Of a stretch of DNA of 64,000 nt, positions 10,481 through 20,625 are shown piece after piece. Both the position numbers and the translations under genes were made by a program. The stretch is from Xenorhabdus bovienii (GTDB lineage: Bacteria; Pseudomonadota; Gammaproteobacteria; Enterobacterales; Enterobacteriaceae): contig NZ_JANAIF010000007.1 of the NCBI RefSeq assembly GCF_024721015.1, positions 34,378 to 98,377 on the forward strand, in the 5' to 3' direction. The notes beneath the pieces are model-generated. The model was not told the DNA's origin and searched no databases. It saw only the letters and a list, made by a program, of their open reading frames with translations. Positions within the stretch are counted from its first letter, which is position 1. Every line of letters starts with the position of its first letter.

Positions 10481-12919
10481 ATGTCAAAAGATCCTTTTCA
10501 GGAACGAGAAGCTGAAAAATACGAATCTCCTATCCCAAGCCGTGAATACATCTTGGATATCCTTTCTAAACACACCACTCCGGTAAGTCGTCAGGAATTA
10601 GCAAAAGAACTTCAGTTAACCAGTGCAGATGCACAGGAAGCGTTTCGACGTCGCCTGCGGGCAATGGAGCGTGATGGACAGTTGATTTTCACTCGTCGTC
10701 AATGTTATGCGTTGCCGGAAAGACTGGATTTGTTGAAAGGTACGGTGATTGGACATCGTGATGGTTACGGTTTCCTGCGTGCGGAAGGCCACAAAGAAGA
10801 TTTTTATCTGCCAGCAGAACAAATGAAAATGGCAATTCATGGCGATGTCATATTGGCACAGCCTTTGCAACCAGACCGTAAAGGTCGCGTTGAAGTGCGT
10901 ATCGTTCGAGTACTGGAGCCAAAGAACAGTCAGATTGTCGGGCGATATTTTGTCGATGCGGGTATGGGATTTGTTGTCCCTGATGACAGTCGGCTAAGTT
11001 TCGATATCTTGATCCCAAAAGAAGAAATTTGCGGTGCAAGAATGGGCAATGTCGTCGTCGTTGAATTGACGAGTCGTCCGACCCGCCGAACTAAAGCTAT
11101 CGGCAAGATCGTTGAAGTGCTCGGTGAAACGATGGGTACGAACATGGCGGTTGAAATTGCGCTTCGTACCCATGAAATTCCACATAGCTGGCCACCAATG
11201 GTAGAAAAACAGGTGGTCGATCTCGATGAAAATGTACCGGAATCGGCGAAAAAAGGCCGTGTTGACCTGCGTGAACTGCCACTGGTCACGATTGATGGTG
11301 AAGATGCCCGTGACTTTGATGATGCGGTTTATTGTGAAAGAAAACGTGGCGGCGGCTGGCGTTTATGGGTAGCGATTGCGGATGTCAGCTATTATGTTCG
11401 TCCGCAAACACCTCTGGATACAGAAGCGCGTAGCCGTGGTAACTCAGTCTATTTCCCATCTCAAGTCGTACCGATGTTGCCGGAAATTCTGTCGAATGGG
11501 CTGTGTTCTCTGAACCCAGAAGTCGATCGCTTGTGCATGGTGTGTGAAATGACCATTTCTGCCCAAGGCAAGCTGTCTTCCTATAAGTTCTATGAAGCTG
11601 TGATGAACTCTCATGCCCGTTTGACTTACACCAAGGTATGGAAAATATTGCAGGGCGATCAAGAGCTGCGTGAACATTACCAGCCGCTGGTGACGCATAT
11701 CGAGTATCTGCATGAGCTTTATCAGGCACTGGAGCAGGCGCGGGAACAGCGTGGAGCCATTTCGTTTGAGTCTGAAGAAGCGAAATTTATCTTTAACGCA
11801 GAACGCCGCATTGAGCGTATTGAACCCGTTACGCGCAGCGATGCCCATAAACTGATCGAAGAGTGCATGATTCTGGCCAATATTGCGGCGGCACGCTTTG
11901 TTGAGAAAAATAATGAGCCAGCGTTATACCGAGTCCATGATCGGCCCAGAGAAGAAAGTATTTTAAATCTGCGCTCAGTCTTCAACGAACTGGGTTTGAG
12001 CTTATTGGGTGGAATGAAACCTGAACCGAAAGACTACGCTCAATTGATGAAAGATGTGGCTGAACGGCCGGATCATGAATTACTGCAAACCATGTTGCTG
12101 CGCTCCATGAAACAGGCGATTTATGATCCGGAAAACCGTGGCCACTTTGGCCTGGCTCTGCGTTCTTACGCGCACTTTACGTCGCCAATCCGCCGTTATC
12201 CTGACTTGGCATTGCACCGAGCGATCAAATATTTATTGGCGCAAGAGCAAGAGAATGGTGCCGTTGAACAGCACTGGACACCAACCGGCGGCTGGCATAA
12301 CGATATGGATCACATGCTGCAATTGGGCAACCATTGCTCCATGACTGAGCGCCGTGCGGATGAAGCAACAAGAGACGTGGCAGACTGGCTGAAATGCGAT
12401 TTTATGCAGGATCAAGTGGGCAATGTTTTCACTGGCTTGATTACTAGCGTGACGGGTTTCGGTTTCTTTGTCAGGTTGAATGAGCTGTTTATTGACGGCT
12501 TGGTACATGTTTCAACACTGGATAATGATTACTACAGATATGATAATGTCGGCCAGCGTCTGATTGGTGAATCTTCTGGCCAGACTTATCGGCTTGGTGA
12601 TGAAGTAGAGATCCGTGTCGAAGCGGTTCACATGGATGAACGCAATATTGATTTCGCCTTGCTTTCTTCGACCCGAAAGGCGCGTAATCAAGGTAAGACC
12701 GCGCGAGATAAGTCGAAAAGAGGTACACCAGAGCGTAACAGTAGCAAAAAAGGGCGTGATCATAAAAAATCAGCCAATTTTGAGCCAGACAACGCCTCCC
12801 GTAAAAAGAAAAAAGCGGAAAAGCCTAAAGCAAGCAAGAAGAAAACGTCAGACAAAACCAAAAAGATTACTGCAAAATTGAAAGCGAAACGCGTGAAAAA
12901 AACGCAGGAAAATAGCTGA
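10481..12919 (+). CDS. rnr: Exoribonuclease RNase R
   Basis: RNase R is a 3'-to-5' processive exonuclease that degrades structured RNA, acting in mRNA and rRNA quality control and in trans-translation. The 812-residue protein has an N-terminal helix-turn-helix, two cold-shock domains and an RNB catalytic domain containing [12 protein letters not shown] with metal-binding Asp residues. An S1 domain follows, then a very Lys-rich tail of about 90 residues. The ATG at 10481, giving [10 protein letters not shown] as in E. coli, is preferred to a GTG at 10433. An imperfect terminator hairpin follows at 12935-12963. Confidence 0.96.
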   Translation: MSKDPFQEREAEKYESPIPSREYILDILSKHTTPVSRQELAKELQLTSADAQEAFRRRLRAMERDGQLIFTRRQCYALPERLDLLKGTVIGHRDGYGFLRAEGHKEDFYLPAEQMKMAIHGDVILAQPLQPDRKGRVEVRIVRVLEPKNSQIVGRYFVDAGMGFVVPDDSRLSFDILIPKEEICGARMGNVVVVELTSRPTRRTKAIGKIVEVLGETMGTNMAVEIALRTHEIPHSWPPMVEKQVVDLDENVPESAKKGRVDLRELPLVTIDGEDARDFDDAVYCERKRGGGWRLWVAIADVSYYVRPQTPLDTEARSRGNSVYFPSQVVPMLPEILSNGLCSLNPEVDRLCMVCEMTISAQGKLSSYKFYEAVMNSHARLTYTKVWKILQGDQELREHYQPLVTHIEYLHELYQALEQAREQRGAISFESEEAKFIFNAERRIERIEPVTRSDAHKLIEECMILANIAAARFVEKNNEPALYRVHDRPREESILNLRSVFNELGLSLLGGMKPEPKDYAQLMKDVAERPDHELLQTMLLRSMKQAIYDPENRGHFGLALRSYAHFTSPIRRYPDLALHRAIKYLLAQEQENGAVEQHWTPTGGWHNDMDHMLQLGNHCSMTERRADEATRDVADWLKCDFMQDQVGNVFTGLITSVTGFGFFVRLNELFIDGLVHVSTLDNDYYRYDNVGQRLIGESSGQTYRLGDEVEIRVEAVHMDERNIDFALLSSTRKARNQGKTARDKSKRGTPERNSSKKGRDHKKSANFEPDNASRKKKKAEKPKASKKKTSDKTKKITAKLKAKRVKKTQENS

Positions 12920-12934
12920 CAAATACAGAGAATC

Positions 12935-12963
12935 AGGGCGGCTTCTGCTGCCCTCCATTTTTC
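12935..12963 (+). terminator. Possible terminator after rnr
   Basis: AGGGCGGC (12935-12942) pairs with GCTGCCCT (12947-12954), with one G-T pair and a 4-base loop. A short T-rich stretch follows. Confidence 0.6.
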
Positions 12964-13005
12964 AGGTATCATTTAAGATATCAGTGAGTTAGGTATCAAC
13001 CAGTC

Positions 13006-13743
13006 ATGAGTGAAATTATCTACGGTATTCATGCCGTTAAAGCCTTGCTGGATCGCGATCCTCAGCGATTCATGGAAGTTTATGTATTGAAGGGACGTGA
13101 AGATCGTCGCTTAACCCCATTGTTACGGGAATTGGAAGATATTGGTATTGCAGTTCAACTGGCTAATCGTCAATGGCTGGATACTCAGACAGAAAGCGCG
13201 GTACACCAAGGGATCATTGCCAAAGTTAAACCTGGGCGCCAGTATCAGGAAAGCGATTTACCGGATTTTCTATCGCAGTTGGATCGTCCTTTTTTGCTGG
13301 TACTGGATGGCGTTACTGATCCCCATAATCTTGGGGCTTGTCTGCGTACTGCGGATGCTGCTGGCGTTGATGTAGTCATTATTCCTCGTGACCGCTCCGC
13401 ACAACTGAATGCAACCGCCAAAAAAGTCGCTTGTGGTGCAGCAGAAAACGTACCGCTCATTCGGGTGACCAATCTTGCCCGTACCTTGCGTTTGCTGCAA
13501 GAAAGCAATATCTGGATTGTGGGAACTGCGGGTGAAGCTACCCATTCGCTGTATCAGAGCAAGCTTACTGGCCCGATGGCTTTGGTGATGGGTGCAGAAG
13601 GGGAAGGAATGCGCCGCCTGACACGCGAACATTGTGATGAATTGATCAGTATCCCAATGGCGGGTTCTGTTTCTTCTCTGAACGTGTCGGTTGCGACTGG
13701 GGTTTGCTTGTTTGAAATTATGCGTCAGAGAAGCGCCCAGTAA
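13006..13743 (+). CDS. rlmB: 23S rRNA Gm2251 2'-O-methyltransferase RlmB
   Basis: RlmB methylates the ribose of G2251 in the P loop of 23S rRNA using S-adenosylmethionine. The protein of 245 residues is a SpoU/TrmH-family knot methyltransferase. It has an N-terminal L30e-like RNA-binding part, then the SPOUT domain with [22 protein letters not shown] and [14 protein letters not shown]. These are the three signature motifs of the family. It follows rnr by 86 bases and precedes the promoter of the rpsF operon. Confidence 0.97.
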   Translation: MSEIIYGIHAVKALLDRDPQRFMEVYVLKGREDRRLTPLLRELEDIGIAVQLANRQWLDTQTESAVHQGIIAKVKPGRQYQESDLPDFLSQLDRPFLLVLDGVTDPHNLGACLRTADAAGVDVVIIPRDRSAQLNATAKKVACGAAENVPLIRVTNLARTLRLLQESNIWIVGTAGEATHSLYQSKLTGPMALVMGAEGEGMRRLTREHCDELISIPMAGSVSSLNVSVATGVCLFEIMRQRSAQ

Positions 13744-13821
13744 TTTTTTGTCCTGCATGATGCGTTTCATTGGGACATCATTGGAAATAAGAATAAACGC
13801 GTTTTTTCTTTTACCCGTACC

Positions 13822-13850
13822 TTGAGTTTTTTTTATTGTGCAGGTATAGT
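13822..13850 (+). promoter_or_regulatory. Candidate promoter of the rpsF-priB-rpsR-rplI operon
   Basis: TTGAGT (13822-13827) and TATAGT (13845-13850) are separated by 17 bases. A short leader of about 90 bases leads to rpsF. Confidence 0.65.
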
Positions 13851-13888
13851 TACGCGTCGATTTTTCAGCCGTATTCAATACGTTCCTT

Positions 13889-13940
13889 GCCTCCATGGGC
13901 CACGGTTGACCCTGACAGGAGGCTAATAATCCGTAAGGAG
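13889..13940 (+). promoter_or_regulatory. Candidate S6:S18-binding leader upstream of rpsF
   Basis: GCCTCC (13889-13894) pairs with GGAGGC (13918-13923). Inside it GGG (13897-13899) pairs with CCC (13910-13912), enclosing an apical loop that contains CACGG. The rpsF ribosome-binding site AAGGAG (13935-13940) follows. An S6:S18-binding hairpin autoregulating rpsF is known in many bacteria, and position and shape fit; the detailed match to the consensus was not tested. Confidence 0.5.
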
Positions 13941-13948
13941 CAATGCTA

Positions 13949-14347
13949 ATGCGTCATTACGAAATCGTTTTTATGGTCCATCCTGACCAAAGCGAACAGG
14001 TTCCGGGCATGATCGAGCGTTACAGTGCGACTATCACTAACGCGCAAGGTCAGATTCACCGTCTGGAAGACTGGGGCCGCCGTCAACTGGCTTACCCAAT
14101 CAACAAACTGCACAAGGCTCACTACGTTCTGCTGAACGTTGAAGCGCCACAGGAAGCGATTGATGAGCTGGAAACTAACTTCCGCTTCAACGATGCCGTT
14201 ATCCGCAGCATGGTTATGCGCGTTAAGCACGCAGTAACTGAACCATCACCAATGGTTAAAGCTAAAGACGAACGTCGTAGCCGTGACCTGGTCTTAGAAG
14301 AAGACATGGCTGATGATGCTGATGAAGCTGGGGACTCTGAAGAGTAA
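13949..14347 (+). CDS. rpsF: 30S ribosomal protein S6
   Basis: S6 binds the central domain of 16S rRNA together with S18. The protein of 132 residues is nearly identical to the enteric one through residue 110 and ends in an acidic tail, EAGDSEE. In E. coli RimK adds glutamates to this end. The ATG at 13949 (MRHYE) is preferred to an in-frame ATG at 13943 because AAGGAG at 13935-13940 is better spaced. It is the first gene of rpsF-priB-rpsR-rplI. Confidence 0.97.
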   Translation: MRHYEIVFMVHPDQSEQVPGMIERYSATITNAQGQIHRLEDWGRRQLAYPINKLHKAHYVLLNVEAPQEAIDELETNFRFNDAVIRSMVMRVKHAVTEPSPMVKAKDERRSRDLVLEEDMADDADEAGDSEE

Positions 14348-14352
14348 TTACT

Positions 14353-14902
<550 letters not shown>

Positions 14903-14940
14903 TAGGCTCAGTCCATTAACGACTTTGAGAGGATAAGGTA

Positions 14941-15393
14941 ATGCAAGTTATTCTGCTTGATAAAGTAGCGAACCTGGGTAGCCTGGGTGACCAAGTTAAC
15001 GTTAAAGCGGGTTATGCCCGTAACTTCTTAGTTCCACAGGGCAAAGCCGTTCCTGCGACTAAGAAAAACATCGAATTCTTCGAAGCTCGCCGTGTTGAAC
15101 TGGAAGCCAAATTGGCTGACGTTCTGACAGCAGCAGAAGCTCGTGCAGCACAAATTAACGCACTGGGCTCTGTCACCATCGCTTCTAAAGCGGGTGACGA
15201 AGGTAAACTGTTCGGTTCTATTGGTACTCGTGACATCGCTGACGCAGTTTCTGCTGCTGGCGTTGCGGTATCTAAGAGCGAAGTTCGCCTGTCTAACGGC
15301 GTTCTGCGTACCACTGGTGAGCACGAAGTTCACTTCCAGGTACACAGCGATGTATTCGCACAGTTGAACGTTAACATCGTTCCTGAAGCTTGA
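14941..15393 (+). CDS. rplI: 50S ribosomal protein L9
   Basis: L9 is an elongated protein at the base of the L1 stalk that helps to keep the reading frame. The protein of 150 residues has the N-terminal rRNA-binding domain ([13 protein letters not shown] near 24-36), a long connecting helix and the C-terminal domain. It closes the operon, and a strong terminator follows at 15423-15451. Confidence 0.98.
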   Translation: MQVILLDKVANLGSLGDQVNVKAGYARNFLVPQGKAVPATKKNIEFFEARRVELEAKLADVLTAAEARAAQINALGSVTIASKAGDEGKLFGSIGTRDIADAVSAAGVAVSKSEVRLSNGVLRTTGEHEVHFQVHSDVFAQLNVNIVPEA

Positions 15394-15422
15394 TCTCTGA
15401 TTAGCTAAAGCGAACATGTGAC

Positions 15423-15451
15423 AAAAAACGCTGGCATTGCCAGCGTTTTTT
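15423..15451 (+). terminator. Rho-independent terminator of the rpsF operon
   Basis: AAAAAACGCTGGC (15423-15435) pairs with GCCAGCGTTTTTT (15439-15451) over 13 bases with a 3-base loop. The A- and T-runs would allow it to act on both strands. Confidence 0.92.
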
Positions 15452-15558
15452 GTTTGTATTTTTTCATTACCCATCTCGATTAAAACTCTTCGCGCGTTTA
15501 CCCATCCTGGCAGGGCTGTTATGCTTGAGTCTTCATTCATTTAATAACAGGTATTTTC

Positions 15559-16179
15559 ATGACAACACCTTCTTTTGAGTCTATTGAAGCGCGGGCGAGT
15601 TACGGCATTGGTTTACAGGTTGGGCAACAATTGCAGGAATCTGGTTTACAGGGATTGGAACCAGAAGCATTACTGGCAGGTCTGTGTGATGCTCTGGAAA
15701 ATCGTTCTCCGGCTATTCCTGTAGAAGAACTGCATCGTGCGTTGCGCGAAATTCATGAACGTGCTGATAGTGTTCGTCATGAACATCAGCAGACGATGGC
15801 AGAAGAAGGCAAAAAGTTTCTGGCAGAAAATGCAGAACGTGAAGGCGTCAGCAGCACAGAGTCTGGCTTACAGTTCTCCGTTCTGACACAAGGTGATGGT
15901 GCGATCCCTGCTCGTAGTGACCGTGTTCGTGTGCATTATACTGGTCGCCTGATTGATGGCTCTGTGTTTGATAGCTCCGTGCAGCGTGGTACACCAGCAG
16001 AATTCCCAGTGAGTGGCGTTATCCCTGGTTGGATTGAAGCGCTGACCCTGATGCCTGTTGGTTCCAAGTGGGAACTCTATATCCCTCATAATTTGGCTTA
16101 TGGTGAGCGTGGCGCAGGCGCGTCAATTCCTCCTTACAGCACACTGATCTTTGAAGTAGAATTACTGGAAATCCTGTGA
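15559..16179 (+). CDS. fklB: FKBP-type peptidyl-prolyl isomerase FklB (FKBP22)
   Basis: The enzyme speeds cis-trans isomerisation of proline bonds. The protein of 206 residues has an N-terminal helical dimerisation domain (about 1-90). The FKBP domain follows, with [18 protein letters not shown], the [10 protein letters not shown] segment and the YGERGAG loop. No signal peptide is visible, so the cytoplasm is the likely site. It is transcribed alone, with a terminator at 16199-16225. Confidence 0.95.
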   Translation: MTTPSFESIEARASYGIGLQVGQQLQESGLQGLEPEALLAGLCDALENRSPAIPVEELHRALREIHERADSVRHEHQQTMAEEGKKFLAENAEREGVSSTESGLQFSVLTQGDGAIPARSDRVRVHYTGRLIDGSVFDSSVQRGTPAEFPVSGVIPGWIEALTLMPVGSKWELYIPHNLAYGERGAGASIPPYSTLIFEVELLEIL

Positions 16180-16198
16180 TTTTATCTTTCATCAATGA

Positions 16199-16225
16199 AA
16201 TAGCCGGTTATCCGGCTATTTTTTT
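16199..16225 (+). terminator. Rho-independent terminator after fklB
   Basis: AATAGCCGG (16199-16207) pairs with CCGGCTATT (16212-16220) around TTAT, followed by a T-run. Confidence 0.9.
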
Positions 16226-16322
16226 GCGCGTTTTTTGAGATAAAGTATTCGCTATTCCAGTACAAAATACGCTAAAAATGTAATCTAAAGTTATAGCTGA
16301 ACAATTAATGCAGAGGTGTATG

Positions 16323-17063
16323 ATGCTACAACAGATCTGCCAATTGGCGCGGGAAGCTGGAGCTGCAATCATGGCGGTTTATCAGGATGAGCAGCCGTTG
16401 AAAGTAGAGCATAAAATGGATGACTCACCTGTTACTGCTGCGGATATTGCCGCCCACAAGATTATTAAAGCGGGATTGATGCGTATTGCACCGGATATCC
16501 CGTTGCTGTCAGAAGAAGATCCTCCTGTATGGGAGGAGCGCAAAAACTGGCAGCGTTATTGGTTGGTTGATCCGTTGGATGGTACGAAAGAGTTTATCCA
16601 GAGAAACGGCGAATTTACCGTCAATATTGCACTGATTGAGGATGGTGTCCCGGTGATGGGCGTCGTTTATGTTCCTGTGCTGAATGTTTTGTACGCAGGG
16701 CAGGGACATCAGGCTTGGAAGGAAACCAATGGGCAGACAATTCCTATTAAGGTTGCTGCTGCAATGCTGCCGACTGTGGTGATCAGCCGTTCTCACATGG
16801 ACGAGGAATTGAAGGATTATCTTACTCAATTAGGAACTCATCAGACACTTTCGGTCGGATCTTCACTTAAATTTTGTATGGTTGCAGAAGGAAAAGCTCA
16901 ACTTTACCCGCGTTTTGGGCCAACTAATATTTGGGATACCGCCGCAGGCCACGCTGTTGCGATTGCCGCAGGTGCACATGTCACGGATTGGGAAGGTAAG
17001 AAGTTAAATTACGCGCCGCGTGAATCTTTTCTGAATCCGGGATTCAGAGTCACTATTTTTTAG
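16323..17063 (+). CDS. cysQ: 3'(2'),5'-bisphosphate nucleotidase CysQ
   Basis: CysQ hydrolyses PAP, the by-product of sulfate assimilation, to AMP and phosphate. The protein of 246 residues belongs to the lithium-sensitive inositol monophosphatase family. The metal site is formed by SEED near 64-67, DPLDGT near 83-88 and WDTAAGHA near 205. ATGs at 16308, 16320 and 16323 are in frame. The last is chosen because it gives the E. coli start (MLxQxCQLAR) and good spacing from AGAGG (16312-16316). Confidence 0.94.
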   Translation: MLQQICQLAREAGAAIMAVYQDEQPLKVEHKMDDSPVTAADIAAHKIIKAGLMRIAPDIPLLSEEDPPVWEERKNWQRYWLVDPLDGTKEFIQRNGEFTVNIALIEDGVPVMGVVYVPVLNVLYAGQGHQAWKETNGQTIPIKVAAAMLPTVVISRSHMDEELKDYLTQLGTHQTLSVGSSLKFCMVAEGKAQLYPRFGPTNIWDTAAGHAVAIAAGAHVTDWEGKKLNYAPRESFLNPGFRVTIF

Positions 17064-17090
17064 TTATTAGTTTCTTAATTATTAAGGTGA

Positions 17091-17116
17091 TAATGGTTCC
17101 TGTTTTGGAACCATTA
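17091..17116. terminator. Perfect inverted repeat between convergent cysQ and ytfJ
   Basis: TAATGGTTCC (17091-17100) and GGAACCATTA (17107-17116) are exact inverted copies around TGTTTT. Neither side has a good T-run, so it may be a weak terminator for both genes or an mRNA end stabiliser. Confidence 0.55.
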
Positions 17117-17157
17117 TGACTAACTTATGATTACTGAAGTGTTAATGAAACTACAGG

Positions 17158-17715
17158 TTAGTTGTTCAATTCTTCTTTGATTAGATTGAGAACATGGGTG
17201 ATATCTTCGTTGCTCAATTTACCATCTTTAACAAATTTCACGTTACCGTTTTTATCCAACACGATGATTGCCGAACTTTTGGGTTCCAGACCCCAGGCTT
17301 TCTTGGCTAAACCTTCGCTATCGACAATAAACTGTGACCACGGAAACTCTTTTTTACTGTCTTCGAGGCTATTACGAACGAAGACGCTGGTACCAAAAAT
17401 AGCATCATCAGTATTCACGATGCTGGTTGTTTGATATTTTGCCTTTGGAAGGTCGGCTTGTTTCAACGCTTGAATCAGAGGATCATTCATCTCTTTTGCA
17501 GAACTGCGGCCAGCAATATGCTGGATGGTTCTTACTTTTCCAGGAAGTTCTGTACTGTTCCAATTTTGGTAGCTGAACTTGTCATTGTTGAGCAGTAACT
17601 CACCTTTATCTGTCACGCTGACCGCAGGGACTGGCTGTCCTACTGTGATGTTATGGGCGAATGCGAATACTGAAGTTAAACTCAGCATTGCAGATAACAC
17701 AATGTTTTTTATCAT
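17158..17715 (-). CDS. ytfJ: YtfJ family periplasmic protein
   Basis: The protein has 185 residues and starts with a clear signal peptide (about 1-20, ending AFA-H). The rest matches the conserved enteric YtfJ family, whose fold is thioredoxin-like, but it has no Cys pair, so thiol redox activity is unlikely. No biochemical function can be assigned. It converges on cysQ, as in E. coli. Confidence 0.9.
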   Translation of the reverse strand: MIKNIVLSAMLSLTSVFAFAHNITVGQPVPAVSVTDKGELLLNNDKFSYQNWNSTELPGKVRTIQHIAGRSSAKEMNDPLIQALKQADLPKAKYQTTSIVNTDDAIFGTSVFVRNSLEDSKKEFPWSQFIVDSEGLAKKAWGLEPKSSAIIVLDKNGNVKFVKDGKLSNEDITHVLNLIKEELNN

Positions 17716-18041
17716 ATTTATTCCTTAGTTAGCATGGTGAAGCATGTTATCAGGGAACGTCACATTCAGCATAGCGCTTGTTAACTGGTCTGTCCTCATA
17801 AAAATAAACAAATTGATAACATTTGAAACAAAATATAAGGTAATCCCATGTTAAAGCAACATAATACTCTATAGTTTCATTATGTTACGTAAAATTAGTG
17901 ATTGAATCTCTAAAATCAGGGAACAAATTTCTATATGCATAGTCTATACATCTTACACAGCAGTGATGTGTCTTTTGATTCACTGATGGTGTAATGCAGT
18001 AGAAATAGTACCGTAAGCAGAATGGGAGGAGAAAAAAATAA
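17716..18041. other. ytfJ-ytfK intergenic region
   Basis: These 326 AT-rich bases separate divergent ytfJ and ytfK. They contain no credible reading frame. One long imperfect inverted repeat occupies 17953-17994: TTACAC, AG, CAGTGA, a 13-base loop, TCACTG, ATG, GTGTAA. The ytfK ribosome site GGAGGA is at 18025-18030. A PhoB box was looked for because ytfK is PhoB-controlled in E. coli, and no convincing one was found. Confidence 0.5.
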
Positions 18042-18248
18042 ATGAAAATCTTTCACCATTATAACCCACTGAAAGTTGCTCTTTACGTAAAAACTCTATT
18101 TCGTGGGCGTTTGTATATTAAGGACATGGGCGCTTTTGAATTTAACTACGGGAAGATCTTACCACCCAAGATAAAAGATAAACGTCACTTGCATGTAATG
18201 AGCGAAATTAATCAGCAAGTGTTGCGCCTACAGGCTGAAATAGGGTAG
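18042..18248 (+). CDS. ytfK: YtfK, stringent-response modulator (DUF1107)
   Basis: The 68-residue protein matches the E. coli YtfK family over its whole length ([29 protein letters not shown]). In E. coli YtfK acts on SpoT and favours (p)ppGpp accumulation in phosphate or fatty-acid starvation. It has a single-gene layout: a long leader with a hairpin at 17953-17994 and a terminator at 18323-18343. The protein is rich in Lys and Arg. Confidence 0.93.
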   Translation: MKIFHHYNPLKVALYVKTLFRGRLYIKDMGAFEFNYGKILPPKIKDKRHLHVMSEINQQVLRLQAEIG

Positions 18249-18322
18249 TTTTTCTGTAACGACTGACTCACCGAACGGTATGTGTCAGAGTTGATAGCAC
18301 ATAGCGTATGATGAGTATAATT

Positions 18323-18343
18323 AACGGCCTTGCGGCCGTTTTT
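18323..18343 (+). terminator. Rho-independent terminator between ytfK and ytfL
   Basis: AACGGCC (18323-18329) pairs with GGCCGTT (18334-18340), followed by T residues. It lies between convergent genes and may serve both. Confidence 0.8.
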
Positions 18344-18354
18344 GATCGGATTTT

Positions 18355-19686
18355 TTACTGGGTTTGTGCTTGACCGCTGGGAGATGGGTTGGATTGGGTT
18401 GGTGTGTCCACAATTTTCGTCACCAGCAATTGGTCGATTTTGTAATTATCGATATCCACCACTTCAAACTTGTAGCCGCTGAATTTCACAAAATCTGTAC
18501 GCTTTGGAATTTTCCGCAGGCGAAACATCATAAATCCTGCGATGGTTTCATAATTGCTGGAGTCAGGGAAATCATCGATATCCAGTACTCGCAACACATC
18601 TTCGATCGGTGTGCCACCTTCAACAAGCCATGAATTTTCATCACGGACAACAATCTGCTCTTCCTGCCCCTGATCAACTAAATCGCCCATTAAGGTGGTC
18701 ATTACGTCATTCAAGGTAATGACTCCCATCACCAATGCGTACTCGTTGAGGATGATCGCAAAATCTTCACCAGCCGCTTTGAAACTTTCCAGCGTATCAG
18801 AGAGTGAGAGCGTATCAGGGATCATCAGGGCATTGCGGGTTTGAACGCCATCTTTCAAGCTGAGGCTTTGCCCGTTCAGAACACGGTTGAGTAAGTCTTT
18901 GGAATCCACATAGCCAGTAACATGGTCAATACCGCCATCACAAACGAGAAATTTTGAATGCGGATGGGTGGAGATCTTTTCCTTGATACTGTTTTCGTCT
19001 TCATTCTTGTCAAAATAAATGACGCTTTCACGGGAAGTCATGGCAGAAGGCACGGTACGGGATTCCAGTTCGAAAACATTTTCAATCAGCTCATGCTCCT
19101 GTTTACGTAATACACCCGCTAACGCTCCGGCTGCAACAACGGCATAAATATCATCGGAAGTGATGTCTTCATTACGTGCCATAGGGATTTTAAAGATTTT
19201 TAAGAAACAGTCAGCAAGGCCATTGAACAGCCATACCAACGGGCGAAAAGTTGCCAGACAGAAACGCATTGGATTGACAATTCTCACTGCAACGGCTTCG
19301 GGCTTAATCATGCCAATGCGTTTAGGGATCAAATCAGCAAGCAGAATAAAGAGGCTGGTGACGATAATGAAAGAACAGATAAAGCCAAGTTGATCGGCCC
19401 ATTCCTGACGCATAAAGTTTGAGAATAGTGTTTTCAGGGCGGGTGAAAATGCGGATTCTCCCACGACGCCCGCGAGGATCGCTACTGCATTCAAACCAAT
19501 TTGAACAATAGTAAAGAACATGCCTGGCGTTTCTTGTAACTTAAGCACATGGGCAGCATTGAGGTTCCCTTCATCGGCCATGAGTTTTAATTTGATCCTT
19601 CTTGAGGCGGCCAGAGAAATTTCAGATAGCGAAAAAAATGCGCTGATTGCACATAGCAAAAGTATTATTAATAAACTATTTAACAT
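18355..19686 (-). CDS. ytfL: CNNM/CorC-type membrane protein YtfL (PaeA family)
   Basis: The 443-residue protein has a DUF21 membrane domain with about four transmembrane segments (1-200). A CBS-domain pair (about 220-345) and a C-terminal CorC/HlyC transporter-associated domain with IDxFPDSSNYETIAGFM follow. E. coli and Salmonella homologues, named PaeA, are implicated in polyamine (cadaverine/putrescine) export; other family members handle Mg or Co ions. The short Pro/Ser/Gln-rich tail is unremarkable. It converges on ytfK as in E. coli. Confidence 0.9.
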   Translation of the reverse strand: MLNSLLIILLLCAISAFFSLSEISLAASRRIKLKLMADEGNLNAAHVLKLQETPGMFFTIVQIGLNAVAILAGVVGESAFSPALKTLFSNFMRQEWADQLGFICSFIIVTSLFILLADLIPKRIGMIKPEAVAVRIVNPMRFCLATFRPLVWLFNGLADCFLKIFKIPMARNEDITSDDIYAVVAAGALAGVLRKQEHELIENVFELESRTVPSAMTSRESVIYFDKNEDENSIKEKISTHPHSKFLVCDGGIDHVTGYVDSKDLLNRVLNGQSLSLKDGVQTRNALMIPDTLSLSDTLESFKAAGEDFAIILNEYALVMGVITLNDVMTTLMGDLVDQGQEEQIVVRDENSWLVEGGTPIEDVLRVLDIDDFPDSSNYETIAGFMMFRLRKIPKRTDFVKFSGYKFEVVDIDNYKIDQLLVTKIVDTPTQSNPSPSGQAQTQ

Positions 19687-19770
19687 AAGGTACCCGTGTT
19701 TTATCTCCAGCGGTAGGGTAGGTTTTATTTGAATAACACCGGAGGGGAGATGAAAAATTATACAAATAAA

Positions 19771-19795
19771 ATCTTACGGCATTTTACCGTAAGAT
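19771..19795 (-). terminator. Terminator of msrA
   Basis: ATCTTACGG and CCGTAAGAT form a 9-bp stem around 7 bases. On the minus strand a T-rich stretch follows. It lies just after the msrA stop. Confidence 0.8.
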
Positions 19796-19841
19796 ATATA
19801 AATTTAGCCCAATGATTATAACACTGAGCTAACTAAATCGG

Positions 19842-20489
19842 CTAGTTTTTGTGCGTAGGAAGGAGGCATACCCCAATACCACCGAGTCCACAATACCCTT
19901 CAGGATTTTTGAAGAGATACTGCTGGTGATAATCTTCCGCAAAATAGAATGGCTCCGCTGCGCGGATCTCCGTGGTGATTGTGCGCTGGTCGCCATTTTC
20001 ATCCATCGCTTGCTGGAATTGTTCGCGGGTAGCGAGTGCCTGCTCGTACTGCTGAGATGAAATAGTGTAAATGGCAGAGCGATATTGTGTACCGACATCA
20101 CCATGCTGACGCATACCTTGGGCGGGATCGTGATTTTCCCAGAAAAGCGTCAATAACTGCCCATAAGTGATTTTGGTTGGATCAAATACGATCCTGATCA
20201 CTTCGGCATGTCCGGTTAACCCTGTGCAGACTTCTTCATAAGTTGGATTTGGCGTAGTACCGCCACTGTAACCCACAGAGGTCGTGTAAATACCTTCCTG
20301 TTGCCAGAACAGGCGTTCAACTCCCCAGAAACACCCCATTCCTATATAAGCTATCTCCATGTTTTCAGGAATGTCGTTTATCGAATGCTGTGTGACGACG
20401 TGGTAGGGTGATACAGTTAATGGGATTGCCCTACCCAGTAATGCATCCTGTGTGGAAACATGTTGGCTTTCGTTGGCTGAATTTGGCAA
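19842..20489 (-). CDS. msrA: Peptide methionine (S)-S-oxide reductase MsrA
   Basis: MsrA repairs methionine-S-sulfoxide in proteins with thioredoxin as reductant. The protein of 215 residues has the catalytic motif GCFWG with Cys53, and the C-terminal recycling cysteines Cys200 and Cys208 in [11 protein letters not shown]. The N-terminal 40 residues are the extension seen in enteric MsrA. It is divergent from tamA with a 136-base shared promoter region, as in E. coli. Confidence 0.96.
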   Translation of the reverse strand: MPNSANESQHVSTQDALLGRAIPLTVSPYHVVTQHSINDIPENMEIAYIGMGCFWGVERLFWQQEGIYTTSVGYSGGTTPNPTYEEVCTGLTGHAEVIRIVFDPTKITYGQLLTLFWENHDPAQGMRQHGDVGTQYRSAIYTISSQQYEQALATREQFQQAMDENGDQRTITTEIRAAEPFYFAEDYHQQYLFKNPEGYCGLGGIGVCLLPTHKN

Positions 20490-20625
20490 GATTCTCTCCC
20501 GTTATTCATAAATTTTATGGTTATTAGTTGCTTGTATATCTTTCAAACTTTACCAGAATTAATTTATTGCAGCATTTTTATATCGTTGGATTTTATCCCC
20601 AGATAGATAAATATTAGGAGTTTGC

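Noticed and set aside
13943..13948. ATG at 13943 as rpsF start
   Set aside because: It is too close to the AAGGAG site and would add two residues absent from S6 of relatives.
17790..17812. Possible PhoB box CTGTCCTCATAAAAATAAAC before ytfK
   Set aside because: The first half only partly matches CTGTCAT and there is no second repeat at 11 bases.
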